Below, one piece after another: positions 34,038 to 41,785 of a stretch of 64,000 bases of DNA. The number at the start of each line of letters is the position of its first letter. Position 1 is the first letter of the stretch. The stretch is from JAMZMI01 sp049115715 (GTDB lineage: Bacteria > Bacteroidota > Bacteroidia > Cytophagales > Cyclobacteriaceae), in contig JAGDZQ010000022.1 of assembly GCA_049115715.1 (NCBI GenBank), positions 62,001-126,000 on the forward strand, read 5' to 3'. The position numbers and the translations under genes were made by a program. Below the pieces are notes generated by a model, which did not search any database, was not told the origin of the DNA, and saw only the letters and a list, made by a program, of their open reading frames with translations.

Positions 34038-35231
34038 TCAGAAATACTTGGACACTGAGAGTCTAAAAAAATCGTCAGAACGAAAAACAGACACAAATTC
34101 TTTGTCACTAACGGAAGTAAAAAACCTTCCCTCTGCCTCTATATCCCATGTTTCTCCAAATCTCCGATTTGCTTCTACGGAAAATAACTTAGTACTGTGC
34201 TCCAAATCGAATATCCCTCCAACCAAAATCTCAGTATCCTGCACGTCATTAAAGGCAATACGGGAGCCGATGAATAAATCATTTTGCAAACTATTGAGAG
34301 CCAGCTCATCTCTATCATCATACAAATACTCTCCTATAATACCGATATCGAGTCCACGATTAGCAATATTGCCAAAGGTGTACTCCAATCCACCGACAAA
34401 GGCTCGCATATCCTGTACATCATTTCTTCTATCGATAGCTTCAACTTTCCAAAGTAAAGGGCCAGTGGTAGCCTGAACATCAATTCCTACCTGACTAATC
34501 ACTCCATATATAGCCTGAAAGGTTTCTAAATCCGCAACTATAGGGTCTCTTCCGGTTCCATTGAAATAGGACACCCCGACATCAAAAACTCCAAAATAAT
34601 GTGAATACCGAGCGGCTACATCTGGTCTGTATTCCTCGGCACTGCTTTCAAATTCGAAAAAAGAATCATTGAGCACAAATGGAGTCCTCAATCTCCCCTT
34701 TGTTCCTGGAAAAACTTGCTTCCTGAAATATGGAAGTACAAATAAGTCAAACGTCCCAATCCTGGTAAGCCTTGAGTAGTGGACCATTGGTTGTCCCAGT
34801 TTTTCCTCTCCATCAAAACTCTCAACCACGTCTGCCTGATTAATGATGTCCACCAGATGAGCGGACTCAGTCACTCCCCAAAACACCTTCTTCAAACCCA
34901 CTGAAAGCTCCCAGTCTCCCTGAGCAGTCTGCCAGTACAGCTCCCTAATGTCAAAATGAGTACGTCTGGAATCGTGCTGATCCAGTCGACCAAACAACAC
35001 AGTCTTGAATATATGTTTTCCATCTTTCCACTCATGCACAAACTCAGGTTTCACCGCTAGTGAAAGATAACTTTGCTTCTGACCGGAGTAAAGGCCTTCA
35101 TTGAAGAAGCCTCTATAGTCTGCATTTACCTCAGCACTGAAATCCGTATAAGTTTCATCCTGAGCCTTTAAGTTGTAAATCAAAGCCAACATTGCAACCA
35201 GAACTCCTGTTGCTATCTTCAAATTTTTCAT
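34038..35231 (-). CDS. Outer membrane beta-barrel protein of RND/LolA-like module
   Basis: 397 residues with a signal peptide (about 1-23, ending LKAQ). Repeating amphipathic strands and a terminal aromatic (LSVSKYF) mark a barrel. Segments ELYWQTAQGDWELSVGLKKV and WGVTESAHLVDIINQADVVE resemble the DUF1302-like outer membrane proteins often found beside RND and LolA-like genes. Probably the outer-membrane part of an export or lipid-transfer route (inference). It lies 67 bp downstream of the LolA-like gene with a strong hairpin between. Confidence 0.78.
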   Translation of the reverse strand: MKNLKIATGVLVAMLALIYNLKAQDETYTDFSAEVNADYRGFFNEGLYSGQKQSYLSLAVKPEFVHEWKDGKHIFKTVLFGRLDQHDSRRTHFDIRELYWQTAQGDWELSVGLKKVFWGVTESAHLVDIINQADVVESFDGEEKLGQPMVHYSRLTRIGTFDLFVLPYFRKQVFPGTKGRLRTPFVLNDSFFEFESSAEEYRPDVAARYSHYFGVFDVGVSYFNGTGRDPIVADLETFQAIYGVISQVGIDVQATTGPLLWKVEAIDRRNDVQDMRAFVGGLEYTFGNIANRGLDIGIIGEYLYDDRDELALNSLQNDLFIGSRIAFNDVQDTEILVGGIFDLEHSTKLFSVEANRRFGETWDIEAEGRFFTSVSDKEFVSVFRSDDFFRLSVSKYF

Positions 35232-35249
35232 TGGATGGGTTAGAAACGA

Positions 35250-35287
35250 ATAGAGGCTGACACAAATAATTTTGTGTCAGCCTCTAT
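35250..35287 (-). terminator. 16-bp hairpin between LolA-like and barrel genes
   Basis: Arms 35250-35265 and 35272-35287 pair perfectly over 16 bp (ATAGAGGCTGACACAA) with a 6-nt loop. The T-run after it on the - strand is weak, so it may attenuate or protect mRNA rather than fully terminate. Confidence 0.6.
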
Positions 35288-35298
35288 AGATTTTATAA

Positions 35299-36147
35299 TT
35301 AACGACCTGCTCTTACGAGACTATTTTGGGAGAAATCATTTTCCTCTAAACCTGTTTTGAATTTATAATCTTCAAAAACAAGAAGTGTAGACTTCCCCGT
35401 AATGTGATTGACCATCTTCATTTCGTCAGGCCTCCAGTGCTTATCCTCATACAGGTTATAACCACTGTAAGTAAGTGTCTTTAAGAACCCTCCTCTTCTA
35501 TCGTAGAAATCAACTTTCTCTATTCTGTAATTGTCTTTGTTATAAGCAACTACATGTTTTGTATAACCAGACTTCACATCCAATGGATATCGCTCTACAA
35601 TCAGATTACCTTCTTTTTCCTCGATAAATTTATAAGTGTACTTTTCCACCTCTTGAGATGATAAATCCTCATAAGCAAATTCGCTTCCTACAAATGGCCC
35701 TGACTTGTTGGAGGAAGATATACGCTTCACCCTTTTCAGAGCTGGCAAATACAACCATTGATCGTCTGGACCCTCTTTGTGCGTAAAAGTAAGTGTCGCC
35801 GTTCCTTCGACATCCTTTGGGCTATTGAAAACGATCATGGATTTATCTCCATCTTCTGTAAGCTCAAGAGTCTTATTCTCCAGAAATCTTTTCGTTTCCT
35901 GACCTTGTTTGTTCTTTAAGATCATCGTTAGGTTAGAGCTAGAGCTCTCAAAACCTTGATCAACTAAATCTGCTTTTTTTGCTATATCAAGACCTTTTTG
36001 TTCTGGACTTTGTGCAAATAAGAAGCTAACCGAAAGGAGTGAAATCAATGCTAAAGCTTTGGTTTTCACTGCGAAATACTGCGAATGTGATCGTGACATA
36101 AAAATTTTGATAAATAGTTTTAGATAAATTCTTCTTAAGTTTTTCAT
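35299..36147 (-). CDS. LolA-like outer membrane lipoprotein-sorting protein
   Basis: 282 residues from the first ATG. A start at residue 17 (36099) would place the signal peptide (LALISLLSVSFLFAQ) closer to the N-terminus, so the exact start is open. The mature protein has the COG2834/LolA-like pattern: VFNSPKDVEGTATLTF, DDQWLYLPALKRVKRISSS, GPFVGSEFAYEDLS. These are periplasmic carriers of lipids or lipoproteins that work with RND (MMPL) transporters. The RND stop lies 11 nt upstream, so they form an operon. Confidence 0.85.
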   Translation of the reverse strand: MKNLRRIYLKLFIKIFMSRSHSQYFAVKTKALALISLLSVSFLFAQSPEQKGLDIAKKADLVDQGFESSSSNLTMILKNKQGQETKRFLENKTLELTEDGDKSMIVFNSPKDVEGTATLTFTHKEGPDDQWLYLPALKRVKRISSSNKSGPFVGSEFAYEDLSSQEVEKYTYKFIEEKEGNLIVERYPLDVKSGYTKHVVAYNKDNYRIEKVDFYDRRGGFLKTLTYSGYNLYEDKHWRPDEMKMVNHITGKSTLLVFEDYKFKTGLEENDFSQNSLVRAGR

Positions 36148-36158
36148 TCTAGTAATAG

Positions 36159-38546
36159 TTAGGCGGACAAAGCGGTTTCTTCAACCTTAGATCCTTCAAG
36201 TGGTTTTTCGTCCTGAGGTCGCTTGGAACGAAATGACAGCAGCAAAGCCGGAAGCAATAGAAAGTCAAGTACAAGTGCCAGACTTATTATCATGACCGTG
36301 ATCTTAGACATGTCAGAGTTCAAGCCAAAATCTGATTGCGCTAACACGAGAAATCCTGCAACCAAAATAAAGGTCGTGACCAGTAGCGCTTGCCCTACAG
36401 TTGAAAAGGCATACCGAACAGAATCTTCTGCCGAATAGCCATGCTCTCTTCTGGCTCTTAAGTACTTAGAGAGGAAGTGTACGGTATCATCCACGATGAT
36501 CCCCAGAGTCATCCCGAATACAATCGAAATTCCCGAGTTTATATATCCATAGAAAAGCCCCCAGAATCCTAGCCCAACTACTACGGGAACTACATTAGGA
36601 ATCAAGCTCAGAAGTCCAAACTTGCCACTTCTGATCGCAAACCCTAGTACAATAGAAATCAAAATCAGCGCCATTCCAGTTCCGGAAATCATGCTTAAGA
36701 TTTGTCTCTTAGACAGATGAGCAAACATCATGGTACTACTCACTCCCTCAGTGTGCATATAGGCTGGAGTGTTTGCTTTTAGCCAGGCAGATGCATCTTC
36801 GCCAAGCTCCAACATTCTTTTGGTTGATATATTCTCGAGTGTGACAATCACTCTCGATTCAGATTTATCAACATTTACCTGATTGTTGAGATCTAATCCC
36901 AGAGGAAGTGATAATTCATATAGAAGCAAATACTGAGCTGCCTCCTCGCGATTTTCGGGAATCTTGAAATAACTCAGATCATCCCCATGCATTGATTTAT
37001 TTACATGCTTCATCACATCCGTGAAAGCATTCACATGAATCACCTCGTCATAGTCGTAGAGAAATTCTTCAAAATCTTTGAGAATAGAGAGGTATTTCGG
37101 ATTATTGATTCCACCTGGCTCACCAGCATTGAGAGAAAACTCGATGGTATAAATTCCGGTAAGGTTATCACTGATATAGTCTGTATCCTGCCGAAATGGA
37201 ACATCGGTGCTGAAGTACTTGATAAACTCATCGTTCAGTTCATTTTTCAGAACAAAAGCCGAAAAGACCAAAACAAAAACCGTCGTACCGATCAAAACCA
37301 GCTTCCTCCTATAGATCACCAAATCAGCCAATTTATCAAGGAAAACCAGACTCCTAGTTTGCTTTTCTCTCACCTTCACTCTTAGTGGAAGTATAGACAT
37401 CAGTGCTGGGAGGGTCAATACGGAAAATATAAAGGCAGCCACCATCCCGATTGAAGTAAGATTCCCCAAATCATGGAATGGAGGAGAATCAGATGTATTC
37501 ATAGAAAGAAATCCTATGACGGTGGTCAAACTGGTAATGAAGACAGGCATAAAATTAACCCTCAATGACTCTATGATTGCTTCCTGCTTGGATGACCCCT
37601 TTCTCATTGACTGGATCATCGTGATCAGTACATGAATACTGTCTGCGACTGCCAGCGTCATCACAATGTTCATAAAAGCAGCAGAAGGAGGAGTTAACCC
37701 AACTCCCATCCATCCTCCAATTCCCATCGCCGTAACAATCGAAAATATGATAACAATTAGTGAAGCAAAAGTGGCACTAAAAGACCTTGTCGTTAAGAGA
37801 ATTGTGATGATTATAATCAAAAACATCAAAGGTGTAAGTGTTGCTGCATCGCCTGATGCTGCTTCGAAAAAAGCCGAATTAAGCATCACAAACCCAGAAA
37901 GATGAGTTTTCAGGTTGGGGTTTTCCTTTTCAAACTCACTAACCATGTTTCTCACGTATGCGGTAATTTCAGCCCCCTCGCCTTGATCTTGATCCGGAAG
38001 TCTAACTGTGACATTTACAGCTGTTACGCTCCCATCTTCATTGATCAGTCTGTTCTTAATTCTGGAGTCATTTAAGGCGATCTCCTTGAGCTCATTTAGT
38101 TCTTCTTTGCTTTTGTAAAGTGCTCCCGAAATCAAATCATCCACATACAAATCATCGCCATCTGCAGTGGTGTATTGAAAATTGGTAACAGCGTCTACTC
38201 TGCTCGAATACGGAACTTGCCATGAATCAGCAGTTAACTTTTCAATCGCGCTAATATTTTCGGGAGTGAATAATTCTCCCTCTAATGACTCGATGACAAT
38301 AAAAACATTGTCGTCCTTGGTGTACTTGTTTTGGAGGCCATCGTAGGCCAGCAGCTGCGGATTATCATCGCTGAAGAAAACGTGATAATCACTATCAAAC
38401 TTCACAAACTGAGCACCAAACCCAGAGGCTAGTGCGAGCGCTGTGGTGAAAAGCAGCACAAGCCAGCGGTACTTAATTACATTTTTGCCCCAGGTAGTAC
38501 CGAATTGACCGGAGCTCTTTCTAAACATGTCGATGAGTTTTTTCAT
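36159..38546 (-). CDS. RND/MMPL-superfamily transporter
   Basis: 795 residues. Two halves, each with one TM, a periplasmic loop and a five-TM block: first loop about 50-230, TMs near 235-390; second loop about 440-620, TMs near 625-780. The TM4-like segments AFMNIVMTLAVADSIHVLIT and IVFGMTLGIIVDDTVHFLSK carry the expected acidic residues for proton coupling. COG1033-type transporters of this size move lipids or hydrophobic compounds with LolA-like partners (family knowledge). It is first in the operon. Upstream palindromes (38638-38752) and a marR gene suggest MarR control. Confidence 0.9.
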   Translation of the reverse strand: MKKLIDMFRKSSGQFGTTWGKNVIKYRWLVLLFTTALALASGFGAQFVKFDSDYHVFFSDDNPQLLAYDGLQNKYTKDDNVFIVIESLEGELFTPENISAIEKLTADSWQVPYSSRVDAVTNFQYTTADGDDLYVDDLISGALYKSKEELNELKEIALNDSRIKNRLINEDGSVTAVNVTVRLPDQDQGEGAEITAYVRNMVSEFEKENPNLKTHLSGFVMLNSAFFEAASGDAATLTPLMFLIIIITILLTTRSFSATFASLIVIIFSIVTAMGIGGWMGVGLTPPSAAFMNIVMTLAVADSIHVLITMIQSMRKGSSKQEAIIESLRVNFMPVFITSLTTVIGFLSMNTSDSPPFHDLGNLTSIGMVAAFIFSVLTLPALMSILPLRVKVREKQTRSLVFLDKLADLVIYRRKLVLIGTTVFVLVFSAFVLKNELNDEFIKYFSTDVPFRQDTDYISDNLTGIYTIEFSLNAGEPGGINNPKYLSILKDFEEFLYDYDEVIHVNAFTDVMKHVNKSMHGDDLSYFKIPENREEAAQYLLLYELSLPLGLDLNNQVNVDKSESRVIVTLENISTKRMLELGEDASAWLKANTPAYMHTEGVSSTMMFAHLSKRQILSMISGTGMALILISIVLGFAIRSGKFGLLSLIPNVVPVVVGLGFWGLFYGYINSGISIVFGMTLGIIVDDTVHFLSKYLRARREHGYSAEDSVRYAFSTVGQALLVTTFILVAGFLVLAQSDFGLNSDMSKITVMIISLALVLDFLLLPALLLSFRSKRPQDEKPLEGSKVEETALSA

Positions 38547-38637
38547 AAGATTGATTGTTGGTTTTTATTAATCCATGTGCATAATTCACCTTAGTGACGA
38601 ACGCCGCTGAATTAAATGGACAGTTTCAAATAATTTT

Positions 38638-38752
38638 ATTTTCGAATACTTCGAAAATCGAAATAATTGAGAATAAGTCTCCCAACGCACTGAAATTATT
38701 TTGGTTTCAAAATAATTCAGAAATCGAAATATAATTTTTCAGAATATTTCGA
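38638..38752 (-). promoter_or_regulatory. Cluster of three palindromes upstream of the RND operon
   Basis: First: ATTTTCGAA-TAC-TTCGAAAAT (38638-38658), a perfect 9-bp inverted repeat. Second: AATTATTTTG (38694-38703) with CAAAATAATT (38708-38717). Third: TCGAAATAT (38724-38732) with ATATTTCGA (38744-38752). The TTCGAAA motif recurs in the first and third. Size and symmetry fit MarR-family operators; the marR gene is at 39085-39543. Confidence 0.5.
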
Positions 38753-38781
38753 AAAGAAGAATAATATGATGTTCTAGCTGA

Positions 38782-39081
38782 GAAACTGAGGATCAAGCAG
38801 AATATCTGTAGAGGGACATAAATAATTCAATTACAAGGTTTTATTGAAGGGTTGAGTTCTTGATATTGAGCTCATTTATCTGGCTCGCTTAAGTATTTTA
38901 CCCCTCGATCTACACTCTGAAGGTCATTCACTGGCCGTGCGCCCCTATGGAATCTATCTTCTCACAGACGCCATACTGGTGTGACTAGGATAATGAAAAC
39001 AAAGCTGATTAATTATTCTGCTTCTTAAAACCTATGCATAGTACAATCACTCCACAACAATATTGCTTGATCCCAAACTGA
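38782..39081. mobile_element. 284-bp miniature element, copy 1, with target duplication
   Basis: The element spans 38790-39073. Its ends are GGATCAAGC and GCTTGATCC, a perfect 9-bp terminal inverted repeat. Flanking 8-mers GAAACTGA (38782-38789) and CAAACTGA (39074-39081) match at 7 of 8 positions, as expected for an aged 8-bp target duplication. It carries no ORF. A second copy of exactly the same length and orientation, about 85-90% identical by eye, lies at 59004-59287. It is a non-autonomous MITE-like element inserted between marR and the RND operon. The transposase family is unknown. Confidence 0.82.
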
Positions 39082-39084
39082 AGC

Positions 39085-39543
39085 TTAAACTAGTGGTGTC
39101 TCCATCTTGGAGGTAGCATCAAAAGCACGTTCCATGTACTCCACGAACTGATTTTTTTCTTCAGTTGCAAAAGTTTCGAGAAGTGCTTTCCCGTATACAT
39201 AGAGTTTTTCGTTGAGCATTTCATAGATACAGCGCCCCTCTTTGCTCAATTGGATAATGACTATTCTTCGGTCTTCTGGAGAATAGCTTCTTTCAACAAA
39301 CTTTTTTTCAATCAACTTATCGACAATTCCTGTAGAAGTACTCATGGGAATTTGAAGAAAGTCAGATACTTCGCGCATGATCATATGTTCACTTTGACCC
39401 AATTTGATCAATAGGCCAAACTCTCTTTTGGCAATGTCGCCAAAGGCTTCCATGCAAGAATTATCCACTTGCTGCATACCCAACATCATGTTTTGGATTC
39501 CATCTATAAAGCGGCAAACAAGATCTTTTTTTTCCCCTGACAT
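39085..39543 (-). CDS. MarR-family transcriptional regulator
   Basis: 152 residues. Winged helix with EFGLLIKLGQSEHMIMREVS, the recognition helix IPMSTSTGIVDKLIEKKFVE and the wing SYSPEDRRIVIIQLSKEG (the DRR motif is typical). It most likely represses the divergent-in-function RND/LolA-like operon that follows on the same strand, through the palindromes at 38638-38752. Its stop codon is 4 nt from the target duplication of the miniature element, so the element lies between regulator and target genes. Confidence 0.9.
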   Translation of the reverse strand: MSGEKKDLVCRFIDGIQNMMLGMQQVDNSCMEAFGDIAKREFGLLIKLGQSEHMIMREVSDFLQIPMSTSTGIVDKLIEKKFVERSYSPEDRRIVIIQLSKEGRCIYEMLNEKLYVYGKALLETFATEEKNQFVEYMERAFDATSKMETPLV

Positions 39544-39624
39544 AAATTGAAATATACTTACAAAAGTACTTTGATTGTGGAAATATTCAAGAATAGAACC
39601 TCACCTCTCTGCTAAATGTTCGCT

Positions 39625-40137
39625 TCAACGACACAAACTTAGAATCTTCTTTGCCGCCCCCAATAAATCTGGCTCTACAAAATCGGCCATTTTATCATCA
39701 TGACCATCAACCTGAATAGTCTTTAATTTCATTTTGATCGCTGGTATCAAATCCCGCTCCTTATCCCCTATCATCCATGATTTGGATACATCGATATCAA
39801 ATTTTGCAATCGCCTTTTCAAACATAAGCGTACCTGGTTTTCGAGCCAATGACTCAGAATGTGTTTGATGCCATGGGCTGTAGTAGATTTTATCAATCTG
39901 GTTATTGAGCTCTTTTTGCATATATGCGTGGCACTCGTGCATTTGCTCACGTGTGTAAACTCCTTTGACAATTCCCGACTGATTCGTGACAATGACAAGT
40001 AAATATCCTGCCTCCTTTAGCATTGTAACAGCCTCTCTAACTCCATCCAGAATAATGAATCGATCCAGCGTATATGCATAATCCACAAAGTCCTTATTTA
40101 AGACACCATCTCTATCCAAGAAGACACATTTATTCAT
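39625..40137 (-). CDS. HAD-IIIA phosphatase, GmhB/HisB-N-like, without zinc cysteines
   Basis: 170 residues. HAD motifs in order: DRDGVLN (nucleophile Asp 8 and acid Asp 10), TNQSG (motif II), RKPG (motif III Lys) and GDKERDL (motif IV). The layout is that of D,D-heptose-1,7-bisphosphate 7-phosphatase GmhB. The loop between motifs II and III (YYSPWHQTHSESLARKPG) lacks the Cys residues that bind zinc in classical GmhB, so the substrate may differ. Other options are histidinol-phosphate phosphatase-like or another sugar phosphatase. Confidence 0.82.
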   Translation of the reverse strand: MNKCVFLDRDGVLNKDFVDYAYTLDRFIILDGVREAVTMLKEAGYLLVIVTNQSGIVKGVYTREQMHECHAYMQKELNNQIDKIYYSPWHQTHSESLARKPGTLMFEKAIAKFDIDVSKSWMIGDKERDLIPAIKMKLKTIQVDGHDDKMADFVEPDLLGAAKKILSLCR

Positions 40138-40188
40138 TTCGTACCTTTAATATTATGTTCAAAAGTGATTTTTTCGTAAACTAGACAT

Positions 40189-40578
40189 ATGTTGGATTAT
40201 CAGAAAAAGAAACAGCTAGGGATTTTGATAAAAATCGCTACAGTGGATGAAGAATTTGCTGATTCTGAAAAGAATGTGATCGAAAAAATTGCGAAGAGGT
40301 ATGGTGCTTCTGCCGATGAGATAGATCAGCTTTTCGAATCTTACGATTTCAGCGAAAGTTTAGCTCCCATGCTGGTGGTCGATAAAATGGACTTCATGAT
40401 GGATTGTATGCTCGTGATTTTAGCAGACAATGTGGTAACTATCTCAGAAGAGTCATTCGCGTTAACTATGGCAACCAAACTGGGTTTCAAACATGAGGTT
40501 ATCCCTTTTTTAATCAAAAATAAAGATACATCCAGAGAAGAAATGAAAGACCTCCTCATCTCTTACTTCACCCATTAA
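40189..40578 (+). CDS. TerB-like helical protein
   Basis: 129 residues, all-helical. LLxKIATVDEEFADSEKNVIEKIAK-type opening (here LIKIATVDEEFADSEKNVIE), repeated later as VVTISEESFALTMATKLGF. This internal repeat of acidic helix pairs is the TerB/DUF533 pattern, linked to tellurite resistance and metal or membrane stress. No ter operon is present here, so function is open. It overlaps the 3' end of the convergent zinc-ribbon microprotein gene by 4 nt. Confidence 0.72.
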   Translation: MLDYQKKKQLGILIKIATVDEEFADSEKNVIEKIAKRYGASADEIDQLFESYDFSESLAPMLVVDKMDFMMDCMLVILADNVVTISEESFALTMATKLGFKHEVIPFLIKNKDTSREEMKDLLISYFTH

Positions 40579-40730
40579 AAAATCATAAAATACAGAAAGA
40601 CTAAGATTAGAATAACTGCAACTGCTTGAAGAACAAAACTTTGCTTCGGAAACTCATATCCACACACAGGGCATTCCTTGCTTGATGAGTCTATTTGCAT
40701 AGCGCAGGAGGGACATTCTTTATCTTTCAT
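40575..40730 (-). CDS. 51-residue zinc-ribbon membrane microprotein
   Basis: An ORF shorter than 60 codons, read by hand. It starts ATG at 40730 and stops TAA at 40575. An N-terminal zinc ribbon with CPSC and, 10 residues later, CPVCG is followed by PKQ and one hydrophobic TM (SFVLQAVAVILILVFLYFMI). The two CxxC pairs and the TM make chance unlikely. Its 3' end overlaps that of the TerB-like gene. Such small zinc-ribbon proteins are common but poorly understood in Bacteroidota. Confidence 0.7.
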   Translation of the reverse strand: MKDKECPSCAMQIDSSSKECPVCGYEFPKQSFVLQAVAVILILVFLYFMIF

Positions 40731-40840
40731 ATTTCAATAATCATCGAGCCTTAAAGTGTGTTCATCGAGTATGCAAATACTCATATTATCATCTTCGTAA
40801 ATTTATCTAAATTAGTTTTCATTAATCATCCAAACAGAAG

Positions 40841-40954
40841 ATGAGCAGTAAATCCAAAAGATTTGTAAGAAACATTGTGATCATTATGAGTGCTGTCCTA
40901 ATCACAGCGATAATGATAGAGACTCCAGACATAATCACTCAATACTTCAACTGA
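40841..40954 (+). CDS. 37-residue single-TM microprotein
   Basis: ATG at 40841, TGA ending at 40954. Basic N-terminus MSSKSKRFVRN, one TM (IVIIMSAVLITAIMI), short tail ETPDIITQYFN. The positive-inside pattern supports a real membrane microprotein, but no homologue is known to me and the ribosome-binding site is weak. Confidence 0.4.
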   Translation: MSSKSKRFVRNIVIIMSAVLITAIMIETPDIITQYFN

Positions 40955-41026
40955 TAACTACATCTACCAGTACGTTATTAAAAAGGTTGGAGTTCAATCA
41001 CAGGCATGTGAGTTTAGGTATGGTTT

Positions 41027-41785
41027 TTGGAGATAGGGCTTCAAACTAATAGAAGCCGATCAGTGTCCTTGCCTAATGTGTATAGAGTCTTATTAAAATT
41101 TCTCCCCTTTTTGCTATTTTCTTTCGCCCCAGAAATCTCTGAGGCGCAGATTGACTTTCTTAAAAGTATAAGAGCTCGATCTATTTCAATAGAATTTGCT
41201 TCCCTTAATGGATCCTTTCGTGATGAAGGGTTCCAGCAACTTCAAAAAGATGCTCGCTTCGGATACTTATTTGACGATCCGGGCAGCTACGTATGGAATG
41301 GGGGTATTTCTGAAAACTCGTTCAATCTGATCATGAATTTCAAGATGAAAGATCCTGAGAAGTTCAGGCACGAGTTACTCTTGGGAATAAAAAGGATCAA
41401 TCGAAAAGTGGATTGGCTAACCAGTACTGCAACACCTCCCTCTCAGTTTAAGGGACGCGCAGAACTGACTAAGGCTGTGATAGGCTACCGCTATTACCTC
41501 ATTAAAAGCAACTTCTTTAAACTTAGCGCGGGAGCGCAGATGGACGCTGGATTCACAATTTCTTCATTCACCAAGGAAAAATCCAATCTGGATATCAACG
41601 AATATTTCGGACACAAGAGTTCTCAATTTGGTTTAGAACTCCCAGTCCTGATAGAAATTCAACCGTTCAAAGGAATGATTATTTATATAGGTCCAGGTTT
41701 TGGAGTTGGGTTCTATGGCCATGATGGTTTCACGCAAGGTGTGTTCACACAGAGTCTAATCACGGGCCTCCGGTTTAACATATGA
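41027..41785 (+). CDS. Secreted beta-rich protein upstream of TonB receptor
   Basis: 252 residues from a TTG at 41027. A GTG at 41078 (VYRVLLKFLPFLLFSFAP to EISEAQ) would give a tidy signal peptide and is an equally good start; there is no ATG. Many amphipathic strands (FNLIMNFKMKD, ELLLGIKRINRK, AVIGYRYYLIKSNFFKLSAG, MIIYIGPGFGVGFYG) suggest an outer-membrane barrel. It overlaps the TonB receptor gene by 4 nt (ATGA at 41782-41785), so it belongs to the same operon. Function unknown. Confidence 0.72.
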   Translation: MEIGLQTNRSRSVSLPNVYRVLLKFLPFLLFSFAPEISEAQIDFLKSIRARSISIEFASLNGSFRDEGFQQLQKDARFGYLFDDPGSYVWNGGISENSFNLIMNFKMKDPEKFRHELLLGIKRINRKVDWLTSTATPPSQFKGRAELTKAVIGYRYYLIKSNFFKLSAGAQMDAGFTISSFTKEKSNLDINEYFGHKSSQFGLELPVLIEIQPFKGMIIYIGPGFGVGFYGHDGFTQGVFTQSLITGLRFNI

